64,000 nucleotides of DNA from Duganella aceris (GTDB taxonomy: Bacteria; Pseudomonadota; Gammaproteobacteria; Burkholderiales; Burkholderiaceae_D). The notes beneath the pieces are model-generated. The model made no database searches. It saw nothing but the letters and a program-made list of their open reading frames with translations, and was not told where the DNA came from. Shown one piece after another: positions 1 through 9,797 of this stretch. Both the position numbers and the translations under genes were made by a program. Every line of letters begins with the position of its first letter. Within the stretch, counting starts at the first letter, position 1. The stretch is from assembly GCF_011090165.1 (NCBI RefSeq), contig NZ_JAADJT010000003.1:186001-250000 (forward strand), in the 5' to 3' direction.

Positions 1-2305
1 GCCGGGCACGCTGACCGACGCCGACCTGCTGCCGGAAAAAGCCGAACGTCCGCTGCTGGCGATGTGCATCATCAGCCAGCGCAAGGTCGCCACCGCCGGC
101 CTGGCGTGGCTGTCGCTGGCCAGCGGCGCGCTGAAGCTGATGGAGTTCTCCGGCGACAGCCGCACCGTCACCCAGCGCATGCTGCAGGAACTGGAGCGCA
201 TCGCGCCGGCCGAGATCCTGCGCGGCGACAACGCCGACCTGTTCGAGGAAAACCTGACCTGCCACGTCAACCGCGTGCCGGACTGGCATTTCGACGTGGT
301 CAGCGGCCACAAGTCGCTGCTGGATCAACTGAGCGTGGCGACGCTGACCGGCTTCGGCGCCGACGGCCTGGGCGCGGCGTTCGGCGCGGCCGGCGCGCTG
401 CTGCGCTACGCGCAGTCGACCCAGGGACGCGGCCTGCAACACGTGCGCACGCTGTCGACCGAAACCGAAAACGAATTCATCGGCCTCGACGCCGCCACCC
501 GCCGCAACCTGGAACTGACCGAGACCATCCGCGGCCAGGAATCGCCGACGCTGTTCTCGCTGCTGGACCACTGCCGCACCGCCATGGGTTCGCGCCTGCT
601 GCGCTACTGGCTGCACCACGCGCGCCGCGACCAGGCCGTGGCCCGTTCGCGCCACCAGGCCATCGCCGCGCTGGGCCATGCCGACGCCACCGGCGGCCTG
701 GCCCACACGCTGGCGCAGGTGCCGGACATCGAACGCATCACCACCCGCATCGCGCTGCTGTCGGCGCGCCCGCGCGACCTGGCCAGCCTGCGCGACGGCC
801 TGTCGCAGCTGCCCGCGCTGCGCCAGGGCATGGGCCGCGCCATCGGCGACGGCGACGGCCTGCTGGCCGCGATCCACGCCGACATCGCCACCCCGGCCGC
901 CTGCCTCGACCTGCTGCAACGCGCCGTGGCGCCGGAACCGGCGACGATGGTGCGCGACGGCGGCGTATTCGCGCGCGGCTACGACGCGGAGCTCGACGAG
1001 CTGCGCGCGCTGTCGGAAAACGCCGGCCAGTTCCTGGTCGATCTCGAAACGCGCGAACGCGCCCGCACCGGCATCGCCAACCTGCGCGTCGAGTACAACA
1101 AGGTGCACGGCTTCTACATCGAAGTCACGCACGGCCAGACCACCAAGGTGCCGGACGACTACCGCCGCCGCCAGACGCTGAAGAACGCGGAGCGCTACAT
1201 CACGCCGGAACTGAAGGCGTTCGAGGACAAGGCCCTGTCGGCGCAGGACCGCGCGCTGGCGCGGGAGAAGATGCTGTACGACCTGCTGCTGGGCGACCTG
1301 GCGCCGTACATCGGCACGCTGCAGACCATCTCGAAGGCGCTGGCGCAGCTGGACGCCCTGACCTCTCTGACCGAGCACGCGCTGCGCCACAACTGGTGCG
1401 CGCCGCAGCTGGTCGCGACGCCGTGCATCAACATCGTCGAAGGCCGCCACCCGGTGGTCGAGAACCAGATCGAGCGCTTCATCGCCAACGATTGCCGCTT
1501 CGTCGACGAGCGCCGCCTGCTGCTGATCACCGGCCCGAACATGGGTGGTAAATCGACCTTCATGCGCCAGGTGGCGCTGATCACGCTGCTGGCCTACATG
1601 GGCAGCTACGTGCCGGCGCAGAGCGCGGTGATCGGTCCTATCGACCGCGTCTTCACCCGCATCGGCGCGACCGACGACCTGGCCGGCGGCCGCTCCACCT
1701 TCATGGTGGAGATGACCGAGGCGGCGGCCATCCTCAACGGCGCCAGCGAGCATTCGCTGGTGCTGATGGATGAAATCGGCCGCGGCACGTCGACCTTCGA
1801 CGGCCTGGCGCTGGCGTGGGCGATCGCGCGCCATCTGATCGACACCAGCCGCAGCTTCACCCTGTTCGCCACCCACTACTTCGAATTGACGCAGCTGCCG
1901 GAGAGCCATCCGACCGCGCACAATGTGCACCTGTCGGCGGTGGAGCACAAGGACAGCATCGTGTTCCTGCACGCGGTGCAGGACGGCCCGGCGTCGCAGA
2001 GCTACGGCTTGCAGGTGGCGCAGCTGGCCGGCGTACCGCAGCCGGTGATCAAGGCCGCGCGCAAGCACCTGGCGCGGCTGGAGGCGCAGGCGCTCGACGC
2101 GACGCCGCAACTGGACCTGTTCGCCGCGCCGTCCACCGACTCGGACGACGAGGAAGTCGCGCCGCCGGCCCCCGCCCCCGCCAGCCCGGCGTTGCGCGAG
2201 CTGCTCGACGCGCTCGACGACCTGGATCCGGACGCGCTGACCCCGCGCGAGGCGCTGGACCGCTTGTACCAGCTCAAACGCCTGACGGAGTCGGCGCAGG
2301 CATGA
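1..2305 (+). CDS. mutS: DNA mismatch repair ATPase MutS (5' end outside window)
   Basis: Mismatch-recognition ATPase of methyl-directed repair. The reading frame is open from the first bases of the window (codons from base 2), so roughly the first hundred or more residues are missing. The Walker A motif GPNMGGKST is encoded at 1532-1558, the Walker B/signature region [13 protein letters not shown] near 1765-1805, and the FATHYFELT motif follows. Near the C terminus, QLDLF at 2108-2122 fits a beta-clamp binding peptide, followed by an acidic tail typical of the MutS C-terminal oligomerisation segment. The stop codon overlaps the start of the next gene (ATGA). Confidence 0.98.
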   Translation, partial: PGTLTDADLLPEKAERPLLAMCIISQRKVATAGLAWLSLASGALKLMEFSGDSRTVTQRMLQELERIAPAEILRGDNADLFEENLTCHVNRVPDWHFDVVSGHKSLLDQLSVATLTGFGADGLGAAFGAAGALLRYAQSTQGRGLQHVRTLSTETENEFIGLDAATRRNLELTETIRGQESPTLFSLLDHCRTAMGSRLLRYWLHHARRDQAVARSRHQAIAALGHADATGGLAHTLAQVPDIERITTRIALLSARPRDLASLRDGLSQLPALRQGMGRAIGDGDGLLAAIHADIATPAACLDLLQRAVAPEPATMVRDGGVFARGYDAELDELRALSENAGQFLVDLETRERARTGIANLRVEYNKVHGFYIEVTHGQTTKVPDDYRRRQTLKNAERYITPELKAFEDKALSAQDRALAREKMLYDLLLGDLAPYIGTLQTISKALAQLDALTSLTEHALRHNWCAPQLVATPCINIVEGRHPVVENQIERFIANDCRFVDERRLLLITGPNMGGKSTFMRQVALITLLAYMGSYVPAQSAVIGPIDRVFTRIGATDDLAGGRSTFMVEMTEAAAILNGASEHSLVLMDEIGRGTSTFDGLALAWAIARHLIDTSRSFTLFATHYFELTQLPESHPTAHNVHLSAVEHKDSIVFLHAVQDGPASQSYGLQVAQLAGVPQPVIKAARKHLARLEAQALDATPQLDLFAAPSTDSDDEEVAPPAPAPASPALRELLDALDDLDPDALTPREALDRLYQLKRLTESAQA

Positions 2306-3366
2306 TGCGCGCGCCGCGCTGCCGCCACGCCACGCCGCGCGCCGCCATGACGGCGGCGCGCGCTCTGGCGCGGCTGCTGGCGCCGTTCGCACCGTCGGCG
2401 TCATTGGCGTCATTGGTGTCATTGGTGTCGCTGGCCGCGCCGGTCACCGCGCACGCTGCGCAGCCGCCCTCCGCGCCGGCGCCGCGCGCCTTCCAGTTCG
2501 TCGTCATCGGCCACGCCTTCAAGGCGGCGGCGAATGAAGCGGTGCTCAAGCGCGCCATCGCCGACACGGCGCAAACCGATCCCGCCTTCATCGTCGCCAC
2601 CGGCATCAAGGCCGCCGCCGAACCTTGCAGCGACAGGCTGTACGCCCAGCGCCGCGAGCTGCTGAACGACTCGGCCCATCCGCTGATCGTCTCGCTGGCC
2701 GGCAGCGACTGGAGCGCCTGCCTCAACTCGGCCGGCCGCTCCAACGCCATCGAACGCCTGAACCGCCTGCGCGAACTGTTCTACGGCGACGGCGAATCGC
2801 TGGGCGCGCGCCGCATCCCGCTGACGCGCCTGTCGTCCACCGCCAAGTTCCGCAGCTACGCGGAGAACGCACACTGGGAATACGGCAAGGTGCTGTTCGC
2901 CACCGTGAATCTGCCGTCGAATAACAACCACTACCGCCCCGAAGCTGGCCGCAATAGCGAGTACGAGGACCGCCTGGTGGCCAACCGCGCCTGGCTGCAC
3001 CGCCTGTTCACGCTGGCGGCGCGGCAGAAGCTGCAGGGACTGGTGCTGTTCTCGGACGGCGATGTCGGATTGCAGGCGAACGAAGGCTTCTCGCTGCTGC
3101 CGAGTTTTCAATCGAAACAGGACGGCTTCGCCGAACCGCGCCGGCAGATCCAGGCGATGGCGGAAAAATACAAGGGGAAGGTGCTGCTGATCGATGCGCA
3201 AACCAGCGCGGCATCCGCCGGCGCAGGCGGCGCCGAACCGGCCATTCACTGGCGCGGCAACGTCGGGCATCTGAGCCTCGGCGCCGAATGGGCCGAGGTG
3301 CGCGTCGCGCCGGGCGCCGCCACCCTGTTCACGCTCAAGGGCGGCGGCGCCGACGCGACGCAGTAA
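2302..3366 (+). CDS. Secreted metallophosphoesterase-like protein with degenerate active site
   Basis: A 354-residue protein starting in the ATGA overlap with the mutS stop; GGAG lies 11 bases upstream. An alternative ATG at 2347 would give a more typical signal peptide (hydrophobic stretch with [11 protein letters not shown], ending APVTAHA). The body has the layout of calcineurin-like phosphoesterases found as single proteins in Burkholderiales, including [15 protein letters not shown] and [13 protein letters not shown]. However, the expected metal ligands look replaced: VVIGH where GD is expected, ATGIK for a GDxK-type motif, GSDWSAC for a GDNEW-type motif. I infer an exported protein that may have lost catalysis. 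Family assignment rests on remembered pattern, not on a search. Confidence 0.6.
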   Translation: MMRAPRCRHATPRAAMTAARALARLLAPFAPSASLASLVSLVSLAAPVTAHAAQPPSAPAPRAFQFVVIGHAFKAAANEAVLKRAIADTAQTDPAFIVATGIKAAAEPCSDRLYAQRRELLNDSAHPLIVSLAGSDWSACLNSAGRSNAIERLNRLRELFYGDGESLGARRIPLTRLSSTAKFRSYAENAHWEYGKVLFATVNLPSNNNHYRPEAGRNSEYEDRLVANRAWLHRLFTLAARQKLQGLVLFSDGDVGLQANEGFSLLPSFQSKQDGFAEPRRQIQAMAEKYKGKVLLIDAQTSAASAGAGGAEPAIHWRGNVGHLSLGAEWAEVRVAPGAATLFTLKGGGADATQ

Positions 3367-3378
3367 CGCTGAACCGAC

Positions 3379-3918
3379 TTAGTGGATCGGGTGGATGGCG
3401 ACGTGGTCGCCCTCTTCGCCTTCGTCGTCCTCGTCACCATGGTGACCGTGGGCGCCGTGCACGTGGCCGTGGGCGATTTCCTCGTCCGACGCTTCGCGCA
3501 CTTCGGCGACGCTCAGCGAGAAACGCAGCGCCATGCCGGCCAGCGGATGGTTGCCGTCCAGAACGACTTTGTCGTCGGCGATATCGGTGACGGTGAAGAT
3601 CATCGCTTCGTCGCCTTCGTCGCCGTCGGGCATGCCTTCGAACTGCATGCCGACTTCCAGCGGCTCCGGCAGGCGGTTGCGCGGCTCGACCTTGACCAGC
3701 GCGGCGTCGTAGTCGCCGAACGCGTCTTCCGGTTCGATCTGGATGGTCGACGAATAACCGACTTCCTTGCCGTCCAGTTCTTCTTCGATTTTTGGCAGCG
3801 TGTTCTCGTAGCCGCCGTGCAGATAGACCATCGGTTGACGGCCGTCTTCGATCAGATTGTCCTGGGCATCGGACAGTTTGTAATTCACAGTCACGACCGT
3901 GTTCTTGGCAATCTTCAT
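3379..3918 (-). CDS. slyD: FKBP-type peptidyl-prolyl isomerase SlyD
   Basis: Cytoplasmic prolyl isomerase, chaperone and metal-handling protein of 179 residues. The FKBP start (MKIAKNTVVTVNYKL), the LHGGYENTLPKIEEEL segment, the inserted chaperone flap in the middle and the later NHPLAGMALRF segment are all in SlyD order. The C-terminal 30 residues are rich in His and acidic residues (HGHVHGAHGHHGDEDDEG), which in the E. coli protein binds nickel. The gene is convergent with the preceding phosphoesterase-like gene, with only 12 bases between stops. An AAAGGAA ribosome site sits just before the ATG. Confidence 0.95.
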   Translation of the reverse strand: MKIAKNTVVTVNYKLSDAQDNLIEDGRQPMVYLHGGYENTLPKIEEELDGKEVGYSSTIQIEPEDAFGDYDAALVKVEPRNRLPEPLEVGMQFEGMPDGDEGDEAMIFTVTDIADDKVVLDGNHPLAGMALRFSLSVAEVREASDEEIAHGHVHGAHGHHGDEDDEGEEGDHVAIHPIH

Positions 3919-3947
3919 GTTAAATTCCTTTCTTTGGTAACCCCCGG

Positions 3948-3953
3948 ATTATA
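3948..3953 (-). promoter_or_regulatory. Possible -10 element for slyD
   Basis: On the minus strand the sequence TATAAT lies about 30 bases upstream of the slyD start codon. No convincing -35 hexamer at the usual spacing was found, so this is a weak call. Confidence 0.3.
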
Positions 3954-4044
3954 CCTTGTATCCCAAACCGGCTCCGGCGGGCGCCGCATAAGGATATAGC
4001 AATTGATTCTGTAGCCGGCGCCCCGCTGGGCCTACAATGGCCGC

Positions 4045-4968
4045 ATGCATCCCGCCGTCTCCGACAAACTCGCCCAATGGCTGCTTGGCAGCATCCAGCT
4101 GGACGCCGCCGCCATGCACGTGGGCCGCTATTGCGGCCCGTGGCGGGTCTCGACCGCCGGCCAGGCGCGGGCCAGCTTCCACCTGGTGCTGGCCGGCGCC
4201 TGCTACCTGCACATCGACGGCCAGCCGCCGCTGCGGCTGCACGCGCGCGACGGCGTGTTCCTGATGAGCGATGTGCCGCACTTCCTCAGCGCCTCGCCCG
4301 ATCCGGCGGCGCCGGTGGAACGCCGCACCATGCTGCCGCTGGGCGATGCGGCGCCGCACGATCAGGTCGACGGCGCCGGCCTGGCCTGCGGCTTTTTCCG
4401 CTTCAGCGGCGCCCTCAGCCCGCTGCTGATCGGTTCCTTTCCCGACTACCTGGTCTGCCGCAGCGGCGACGCCGCCCTGGGCCACAGCGCCGCGCTGTTC
4501 GACATGATCCTGGCCGAAGCCGGCGGCGATCCGGAACGGCCGTCGCCGTTGATCGCGCGCCTGGTGGAGCTGCTGTTTTTCTACCTGATCCGCCACGCCG
4601 GGCAGCAACAGGCCTTGACCGCCGGCTTGCTGGCGCTGGCGCAGCGCGGTGAGTTCATTTCGCTGCTCGACGAGATGCTGCGCAGCCCCGGCGAGGATTG
4701 GAGCATCGCCCGCATGGCCGACGCCGCGCACATGTCGCGCGCCGCCTTCTGCAAGCATTTCACCGGCGCCGGCGGGGTCACGCCGGCGCAATTCCTGCTG
4801 CACCTGCGCATGCGGCTGGCGACCCAGCGCCTCAACGCCGGCGACTCGGTCGAACAGGCGGCGAGCCACGTCGGCTACCAGTCGCACGCCGCGTTCAGCC
4901 GCGCCTTCAAGCGCATCGTCGGCGAGCAGCCGGGCGCTTACCGCCGGCAGTCGCGCGCGGCCGCATAA
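4045..4968 (+). CDS. AraC-family transcriptional regulator (cupin sensor domain)
   Basis: 307 residues. The N-terminal half is a cupin-type sensor domain of the RclR-like class (FHLVLAGACYLHIDG, DGVFLMSDVPHFL). The C-terminal 100 residues carry two helix-turn-helix motifs, including IARMADAAHMSRAAFCKHF and VEQAASHVGYQSHAAFSRAFK, ending in the conserved VGEQPGAYRR. It directly precedes the AhpD-like/acyl-CoA-dehydrogenase/ABC-transporter run on the same strand, with 93 bases between. It may control that operon, but no operator was identified. The effector is unknown. Confidence 0.88.
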   Translation: MHPAVSDKLAQWLLGSIQLDAAAMHVGRYCGPWRVSTAGQARASFHLVLAGACYLHIDGQPPLRLHARDGVFLMSDVPHFLSASPDPAAPVERRTMLPLGDAAPHDQVDGAGLACGFFRFSGALSPLLIGSFPDYLVCRSGDAALGHSAALFDMILAEAGGDPERPSPLIARLVELLFFYLIRHAGQQQALTAGLLALAQRGEFISLLDEMLRSPGEDWSIARMADAAHMSRAAFCKHFTGAGGVTPAQFLLHLRMRLATQRLNAGDSVEQAASHVGYQSHAAFSRAFKRIVGEQPGAYRRQSRAAA

Positions 4969-5061
4969 AAAGACGTTTGAACAAAAATCGACGACGTTCG
5001 GGCATGGCGGCCCAGGCGGCGGGGCCGGATAATGCGTCATCATCGTTCACGAAAGACCGAC

Positions 5062-5616
5062 ATGTCCCGTCTCACCCTGCACACGCTCGACACCGCGCCG
5101 GCCGACAGCCGCCCTTACGTTGAAAAGGCGATCGCCAACAACGGCTTCCTGCCCAACCTGATCGGCGTGCTGGCGAATGCGCCGCAGGCGCTGGAAACCT
5201 ACCTGACCGTCTCGGGCATCAACGCCCGCACCAGCCTGACGCTGATCGAACGCGAAGTGGTGCAGATCGCCGCCGCGCGCATCCACGGCTGCGACTTCTG
5301 TGTCGCCGGCCATTCCGCCGTCGCGCTGAAGAAAGCCGGCCAGCCGGCCGAGATCGTGCGCGCGCTGCAGTCCGGCGCGGACACCGGCGACGCCAGGCTG
5401 GACGCGGTCGCGCATTTCGCCGCCGCCGTCATCACTCATCGCGGCGCGGTCGGCGACGCCGAGCTGCAAGCCTTCCTCGACGCCGGCTACAACCAGCAGC
5501 AGGCGCTGGAGGTGGTGCTGGGCATCAGCCTGGCGACGCTGTGCAACTTCGCCAACAGCCTGGCCGGCACGCCGGTCAATCCGCAGCTGCAACCCTACCT
5601 GCCCGGCGCGGTCTGA
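5062..5616 (+). CDS. AhpD-like carboxymuconolactone decarboxylase family protein
   Basis: 184 residues from the ATG at 5062; an in-frame ATG at 5032 would add ten unlikely residues. The redox motif HGCDFCVAGH (Cys77, Cys80, His84) is the CxxC plus His centre of AhpD-type alkylhydroperoxidase or peroxidase-related proteins. A decarboxylase role in the pca pathway is unlikely, since the protein lacks PcaC features and sits with unrelated genes. The stop is one base from the start of the next gene, implying cotranscription with the dehydrogenase and ABC genes. Confidence 0.87.
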   Translation: MSRLTLHTLDTAPADSRPYVEKAIANNGFLPNLIGVLANAPQALETYLTVSGINARTSLTLIEREVVQIAAARIHGCDFCVAGHSAVALKKAGQPAEIVRALQSGADTGDARLDAVAHFAAAVITHRGAVGDAELQAFLDAGYNQQQALEVVLGISLATLCNFANSLAGTPVNPQLQPYLPGAV

Positions 5617-5617
5617 G

Positions 5618-6682
5618 ATGGCTGCCCTGCACGAGTGGCTGGCCCTGCACGCCGACGATCTCGATCAATCGGAAGCGCTGGCCGATGAGGTGATGCCGGC
5701 GCTGGCGGCGGCCGGTTGCTTCGGCGCCGGCGTGCCTGCGGCGCTGGGTGGTGGTGGCGGCGATGTGCGTGACGCGATCCTCGGCATCGCCGACGTGGCG
5801 CGGCATTCGGTGACGGCGGCTTTTGTTTACTGGGGTCAGCGCAGCTTCATCGAGTACCTGCTGCAAAGCCCGAACGCGGCGCTGCGCGAGCGCCTGTTGC
5901 CGCAGCTGCTGGACGGTACGCTGGCCGGGGCCACCGGCCTGTCCAACGCGATGAAGTTCTTGTCCGGCATGGAGACGCTGCAAATCAACGCTACGCCGGC
6001 CGGCGACGGTTGGACCCTGGACGGCAAACTGGCCTGGGTCACCAATCTGCGGCCGCAACGCTTCGTCGCGGCGGCGGCGGTGGCGCCGGTCAACGGCGCG
6101 CCGCCGGCGGTGGTGGCCTTCGCCAGCGACGCTTCCGGCGTGCAGCGCAGCGCCAACCTGCAACTGATCGCGCTGCGCGGCAGCCACACCGCCGCCATCC
6201 GTCTGGAGCGGGTTGCGGCGGGCGCCGACAACATCATCAGCGCGCAGGCGCCGGACTGGTTGCCGCGGGTGCGTCCCGCCTTCCTGGGCATGCAGTGCGG
6301 GATGTCGATCGGCTTGGCGCAGGCCAGCCTGGAACAGGCGGCGCGGGTCGCCGCCAACGCGCGCGGCGAACAGCTGGTCGAACGCATCGCCGCCGCGCGG
6401 CAGACCCTGGCGGATCTGACGCAACAGCTTCTCGAGGGCGTGGCCGACGGCCGCTTCATCGCCGCCGCGCCGGCGCTGTTCCGCTTGCGCATCGCGCTGG
6501 CGGAGCTGGTGCAGCAGGCGCTGGCGCTGGAGCTGCAAGCCAAGGGCGGCCACGCCTACCTGGAGCAGGAGCAGGACGGCTTCGCGCGACGCTGGCGCGA
6601 ATCGGCCTTCATCCCGGTGATCACGCCGAGCATCACGCAACTACAGGCGGCGCTGGCCAAGCACGCCGCGACGCCGGCATGA
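5618..6682 (+). CDS. Acyl-CoA dehydrogenase-like flavoprotein
   Basis: 354 residues, close to the usual acyl-CoA dehydrogenase size. The N-terminal helical domain is recognisable ([20 protein letters not shown]), followed by the beta-domain segment [10 protein letters not shown] and [14 protein letters not shown], and then a C-terminal helical bundle ([18 protein letters not shown]). FAD-dependent oxidation or monooxygenation of a small substrate is likely, but the substrate is not evident. Acyl-CoA-dehydrogenase-fold flavoproteins next to NitT/TauT transporters often take part in sulfur-source use; that link is inference here. The stop overlaps the next start by four bases (ATGA). Confidence 0.8.
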   Translation: MAALHEWLALHADDLDQSEALADEVMPALAAAGCFGAGVPAALGGGGGDVRDAILGIADVARHSVTAAFVYWGQRSFIEYLLQSPNAALRERLLPQLLDGTLAGATGLSNAMKFLSGMETLQINATPAGDGWTLDGKLAWVTNLRPQRFVAAAAVAPVNGAPPAVVAFASDASGVQRSANLQLIALRGSHTAAIRLERVAAGADNIISAQAPDWLPRVRPAFLGMQCGMSIGLAQASLEQAARVAANARGEQLVERIAAARQTLADLTQQLLEGVADGRFIAAAPALFRLRIALAELVQQALALELQAKGGHAYLEQEQDGFARRWRESAFIPVITPSITQLQAALAKHAATPA

Positions 6683-7770
6683 CGCTCGCGCCCGCGAACG
6701 GGCCGGCAAGCAAGCAGGCGGCCATGACGACAGGCCAGCCAGCAGGCACGGCGACGCCCGAGGCGGCAGTGACAACGTCCGAGGCAGCGATGACGACGCT
6801 CGAGGCGGAGGTGACGACGTCCGAGGCACCGATGACGACGTCCGAAGCGGCGGTGGCGACGCCTGAGGCGGCGGTGGCGACGCCCGAGGCGGCGGTGGCG
6901 ACGCCCGAGGCGGCGGTGACGGCGCCCGAGGCGGTGACGGCGCCCGAGGCGGCGACGGCGCCGCGCCAGCTGGCTGGCGGCGCGGCCGGCGTGGCGCCGC
7001 AGGGCTGGGCGCTGGACGCACGGGGGCTGGCGTTCGCCTACCCAGGCGCCGCGCCGACCTTCAGCGACATCACCTTGGCGGTGCGGCCGCGCGAGATCGT
7101 CGCGCTGCTGGGCGGCAGCGGCTGCGGCAAGTCCACGCTGCTGCGCGTGCTGGCCGGCCTGCAAGCCCCGTCCGCCGGCGACGTCCGTTTTCTCGGCGCA
7201 CCGCTGACCGAACCGAGCCCGCGCAGCGCGCTGGTGTTCCAGCAAGCCAGCCTGCTGCCCTGGCTGAACGTGACCGCCAACGTCGGCTTCGGCCTCGACT
7301 TCGCGCGCCAGCCGAAGATCGCCCGCGACACCCACGCGCGCCGCGTGCGGGACGCGATCGCCGCCGTCGGCCTGGCTGGCAGCGAGAAGCGCTACCCCGC
7401 CGCGCTGTCGGGCGGCATGGCGCAGCGCGTGGCGCTGGCGCGCGCGCTGGCACGCGAACCCGAACTGCTGTTCGCCGACGAACCCTTCTCCGCGCTCGAC
7501 GCCATCACCCGCGCCGAGATGCAAACCCTGTTGGTGGACGTGGTGCACCGCTGGCACAGCGCCGTACTGCTGGTCACCCACGACATCGACGAAGCCATGC
7601 TGGTCGCCGACCGCATCGTGCTGATGGGCGGCCGCCCCGGCCGCATCGTGCGCGAATGGACGCTCGACCTGCCGCAACCGCGCCTGGCCGACACCGCCGC
7701 ACTGGGCGCGCTGCGACTAGACATCCTGGCCGCGCTGCACGACCAGCGCGCCATCCCCTCCTCTTCCTAG
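6679..7770 (+). CDS. NitT/TauT-type ABC transporter ATP-binding protein with repetitive N-terminal extension
   Basis: 363 residues. The ATPase domain begins near residue 110: Walker [10 protein letters not shown] (residues 145-153), Q-loop [12 protein letters not shown], signature LSGGMAQR (243-250) and Walker B LLFADEP (263-269) with [10 protein letters not shown]. It is the SsuB/TauB/NrtD type that energises import with the following binding protein and permease. Residues 25-95 are unusual: a low-complexity Glu/Ala/Val/Thr/Pro tract built from 7-residue repeats. The start overlaps the upstream stop (ATGA); skipping the extension would leave no good start near residue 110. Confidence 0.92.
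   Translation: MTLAPANGPASKQAAMTTGQPAGTATPEAAVTTSEAAMTTLEAEVTTSEAPMTTSEAAVATPEAAVATPEAAVATPEAAVTAPEAVTAPEAATAPRQLAGGAAGVAPQGWALDARGLAFAYPGAAPTFSDITLAVRPREIVALLGGSGCGKSTLLRVLAGLQAPSAGDVRFLGAPLTEPSPRSALVFQQASLLPWLNVTANVGFGLDFARQPKIARDTHARRVRDAIAAVGLAGSEKRYPAALSGGMAQRVALARALAREPELLFADEPFSALDAITRAEMQTLLVDVVHRWHSAVLLVTHDIDEAMLVADRIVLMGGRPGRIVREWTLDLPQPRLADTAALGALRLDILAALHDQRAIPSSS
6753..6959 (+). repeat. 21-bp tandem repeat inside the ABC ATPase gene
   Basis: Ten consecutive units: nine of 21 bp and one of 18 bp (6921-6938), all keeping frame. The consensus unit is gacgcccgaggcggcggtgg plus one base, encoding variants of TPEAAVA. The most regular copies lie at 6837-6920. The earlier units have diverged ([14 protein letters not shown]), so the array seems to have expanded from its 3' half. 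Confidence 0.9.
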
Positions 7771-7780
7771 AAAGCCCGCC

Positions 7781-9019
7781 ATGACCGACACCAGCAATCC
7801 GTATCACATCTGCGCCGCCTCCGACTGCGACTGCGGCATGACCCGGCGCGACTTCCTGCGCCTGTCCGCGCTCGGCACCGCCAGCGCCGCCGCACCGCTG
7901 CTGTTCGCCGGCGACGCCATGGCGCAACAAGGCCCGAAAGGCGACGACCAGCCAGTGAAGATCGGCTACCTGCCGATCACCGATGCCACACCGCTGCTGG
8001 TGGCGCACGGCCGCAAGCTGTTCGAGGCCGAGGGCCTGCAAGCCGAGACGCCGCGCCTGTTCCGCAGCTGGGCGCAGATCGTCGAAGCCTTCGTCTCCGG
8101 CCAGGTCAACGTGATCCACCTGCTGTCGCCGGCCACGCTGTCGGTGCGCTACGGCGCCAAGTTCCCGGCCAAGGTGGTGGCGTGGAACCACGTCAACGGC
8201 TCGGCGCTGACGGTAGCCAAGGAGATCAACAGCGTCGCCGACCTGGGCGGACGCAGCGTCGCGATCCCGTTCTGGTACTCGATCCACAACATCCTGCTGC
8301 AGCAGATCCTGGCCAAGAACGGCCTGTCGGTGGTCAGCAAGGGTCGCGAAGGCAGCATCGGGCCGAAGGAAGTCAACCTGGTGGTGCTGGCGCCGGCCGA
8401 GATGGTGTCGGCACTGGCCAGCAAGTCGATCGCCGGCTTCATCGTCGCCGAGCCGTTCAACGCGCTGGCCGAGACCAACGGCGTCGGCAAAGTGCTGCGT
8501 TTCTCCGGCGACGTCTGGAAAAACCACGCCTGCTGCGTGACCTTCCTGTCGGAGCGCGACATCACCACCCGTCCGGAATGGGCGCAGCGCGTCACCAACG
8601 CCATCGTCAAGGCGCAGCTGTGGACCCGCTCCAACCAGATCGACACCGCGCGCCTGCTGTCCAGCAGCGACGCCCACCGCTACACGCCGCACGCATTGCA
8701 GGTGCTGTCGAAGGTGCTGACCGTGACCGACTACGCCGACTACGAAAAGACCGGCATCATCGCGCACAAGGATTGGAACCAGCGCCGCATCGACTTCCAG
8801 CCCTTCCCGTTCGCCTCGTACACCGAACAGATGATCCGCGCGCTGAAAACCACCCGGCTCGAAGGCGACACCGGCTTCCTGCAGAAACTCGATCCGGCCG
8901 CCACCGCGCGCGACCTGGTCGACGACCGCTTCGTGCGCAAGGCCATCGCCGCCGTGGGCGGGCCGTCGGTGTTCGGTCTGCCGGCCAGCCTGACCCGCAG
9001 CGAAGTGCTGGCGGTCTGA
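7781..9019 (+). CDS. ABC transporter substrate-binding protein (NrtA/SsuA-like, Tat signal)
   Basis: 412 residues. The twin-arginine motif TRRDFLRLSALG (residues 21-32) and a hydrophobic stretch ending AGDAMA (cleavage near residue 48) predict Tat export to the periplasm. The mature protein has NMT1/NrtA-like features (VKIGYLPITDATPLLVAHG, GGRSVAIPFWYSIHNILL, IAGFIVAEPFNALAE). Before the Tat motif is an unusual 20-residue segment with Cys11, Cys16 and Cys18. It starts 10 bases after the ATPase stop. The ligand is unknown; nitrate, sulfonate or another small anion are all possible. Confidence 0.92.
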   Translation: MTDTSNPYHICAASDCDCGMTRRDFLRLSALGTASAAAPLLFAGDAMAQQGPKGDDQPVKIGYLPITDATPLLVAHGRKLFEAEGLQAETPRLFRSWAQIVEAFVSGQVNVIHLLSPATLSVRYGAKFPAKVVAWNHVNGSALTVAKEINSVADLGGRSVAIPFWYSIHNILLQQILAKNGLSVVSKGREGSIGPKEVNLVVLAPAEMVSALASKSIAGFIVAEPFNALAETNGVGKVLRFSGDVWKNHACCVTFLSERDITTRPEWAQRVTNAIVKAQLWTRSNQIDTARLLSSSDAHRYTPHALQVLSKVLTVTDYADYEKTGIIAHKDWNQRRIDFQPFPFASYTEQMIRALKTTRLEGDTGFLQKLDPAATARDLVDDRFVRKAIAAVGGPSVFGLPASLTRSEVLAV

Positions 9020-9021
9020 CG

Positions 9022-9792
9022 GTGGCCGGTCGCATCGATGCGTTGAACGCGCGCCTGCTGCTGCCGCTGGCCGGCTTCGCGGCGGCGCTGCTGCTGTGGC
9101 AAATGGGCGTGACGGCGCTGGAAAAGAACACGCCGATCGCCGCCGCCTTCGCGCCGCTGGAAGCCGGCCGCGCGCTGCTGCACTTGCTGCAAGGGCCGGA
9201 CATCTGGCGCGACATCGGCCTGAGTCTGCGCCGCGTCGGCTACGGCCTGGCGGCGGCGGTGGCGCTCGGCGTGCCGCTGGGCGTGCTGGTAGGCAGCTCG
9301 CGGCGTTTCGCGGCGGCGCTGATGCCGTTGTTCCAGCTGCTGCGCATGGTGTCGCCGCTGTCGTGGATGCCGTTGGCGGTGATGACGCTGGGCGTCGGCG
9401 ACGCGCCGGTGTACTTCCTGTTGGCCTTCGCGGCGGTCTGGCCGATCCTGCTCAACACCGCCACCGGCGTGGCGCGGCTGGATCCGAACTGGCTGCTGCT
9501 GGCGCGCAGCCTGTCGGCCACGCGCGCCGAGACGGTGCTGCGCGTGGTCCTGCCCGGCATCACCGCCGACATCCTGACCGGGGTGCGGCTGGCGATCGGC
9601 ATCATCTGGATCGTGCTGGTGCCGGCCGAGATGCTGGGGGTGTCGGCCGGCCTGGGCTATTTCATCCTCGACGCGCGCGACCGGTTGGCGTACAACGAGC
9701 TGATGGCGGCGATCGTGCTGATCGGCATACTCGGCTTCATGCTGGACTGGCTGGCCCGCGCCGCCCATGCGCGCTGGCTGCATGTACGCTAG
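9022..9792 (+). CDS. ABC transporter permease (NitT/TauT type)
   Basis: 256 residues from a GTG start two bases after the binding-protein stop. It has six or so hydrophobic segments. The EAA-like coupling loop is visible as ARSLSATRAETVLRVVLPG, and the family segment LVPAEMLGVSAGLGYFILDA is present. It completes the ATPase, binding protein and permease set, and is the last gene of the five-gene run beginning at 5062. Confidence 0.9.
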   Translation: MAGRIDALNARLLLPLAGFAAALLLWQMGVTALEKNTPIAAAFAPLEAGRALLHLLQGPDIWRDIGLSLRRVGYGLAAAVALGVPLGVLVGSSRRFAAALMPLFQLLRMVSPLSWMPLAVMTLGVGDAPVYFLLAFAAVWPILLNTATGVARLDPNWLLLARSLSATRAETVLRVVLPGITADILTGVRLAIGIIWIVLVPAEMLGVSAGLGYFILDARDRLAYNELMAAIVLIGILGFMLDWLARAAHARWLHVR

Positions 9793-9797
9793 CAGCA

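Noticed and set aside
3382..3999. Long plus-strand open frame opposite slyD
   Set aside because: Entirely antisense to a clear slyD gene, with no ribosome site or family pattern; such mirror frames occur opposite many genes here because of high GC.
6753..6959. Possible CRISPR array
   Set aside because: Units are adjacent with no unique spacers and keep the reading frame of the ATPase; it is a coding tandem repeat.
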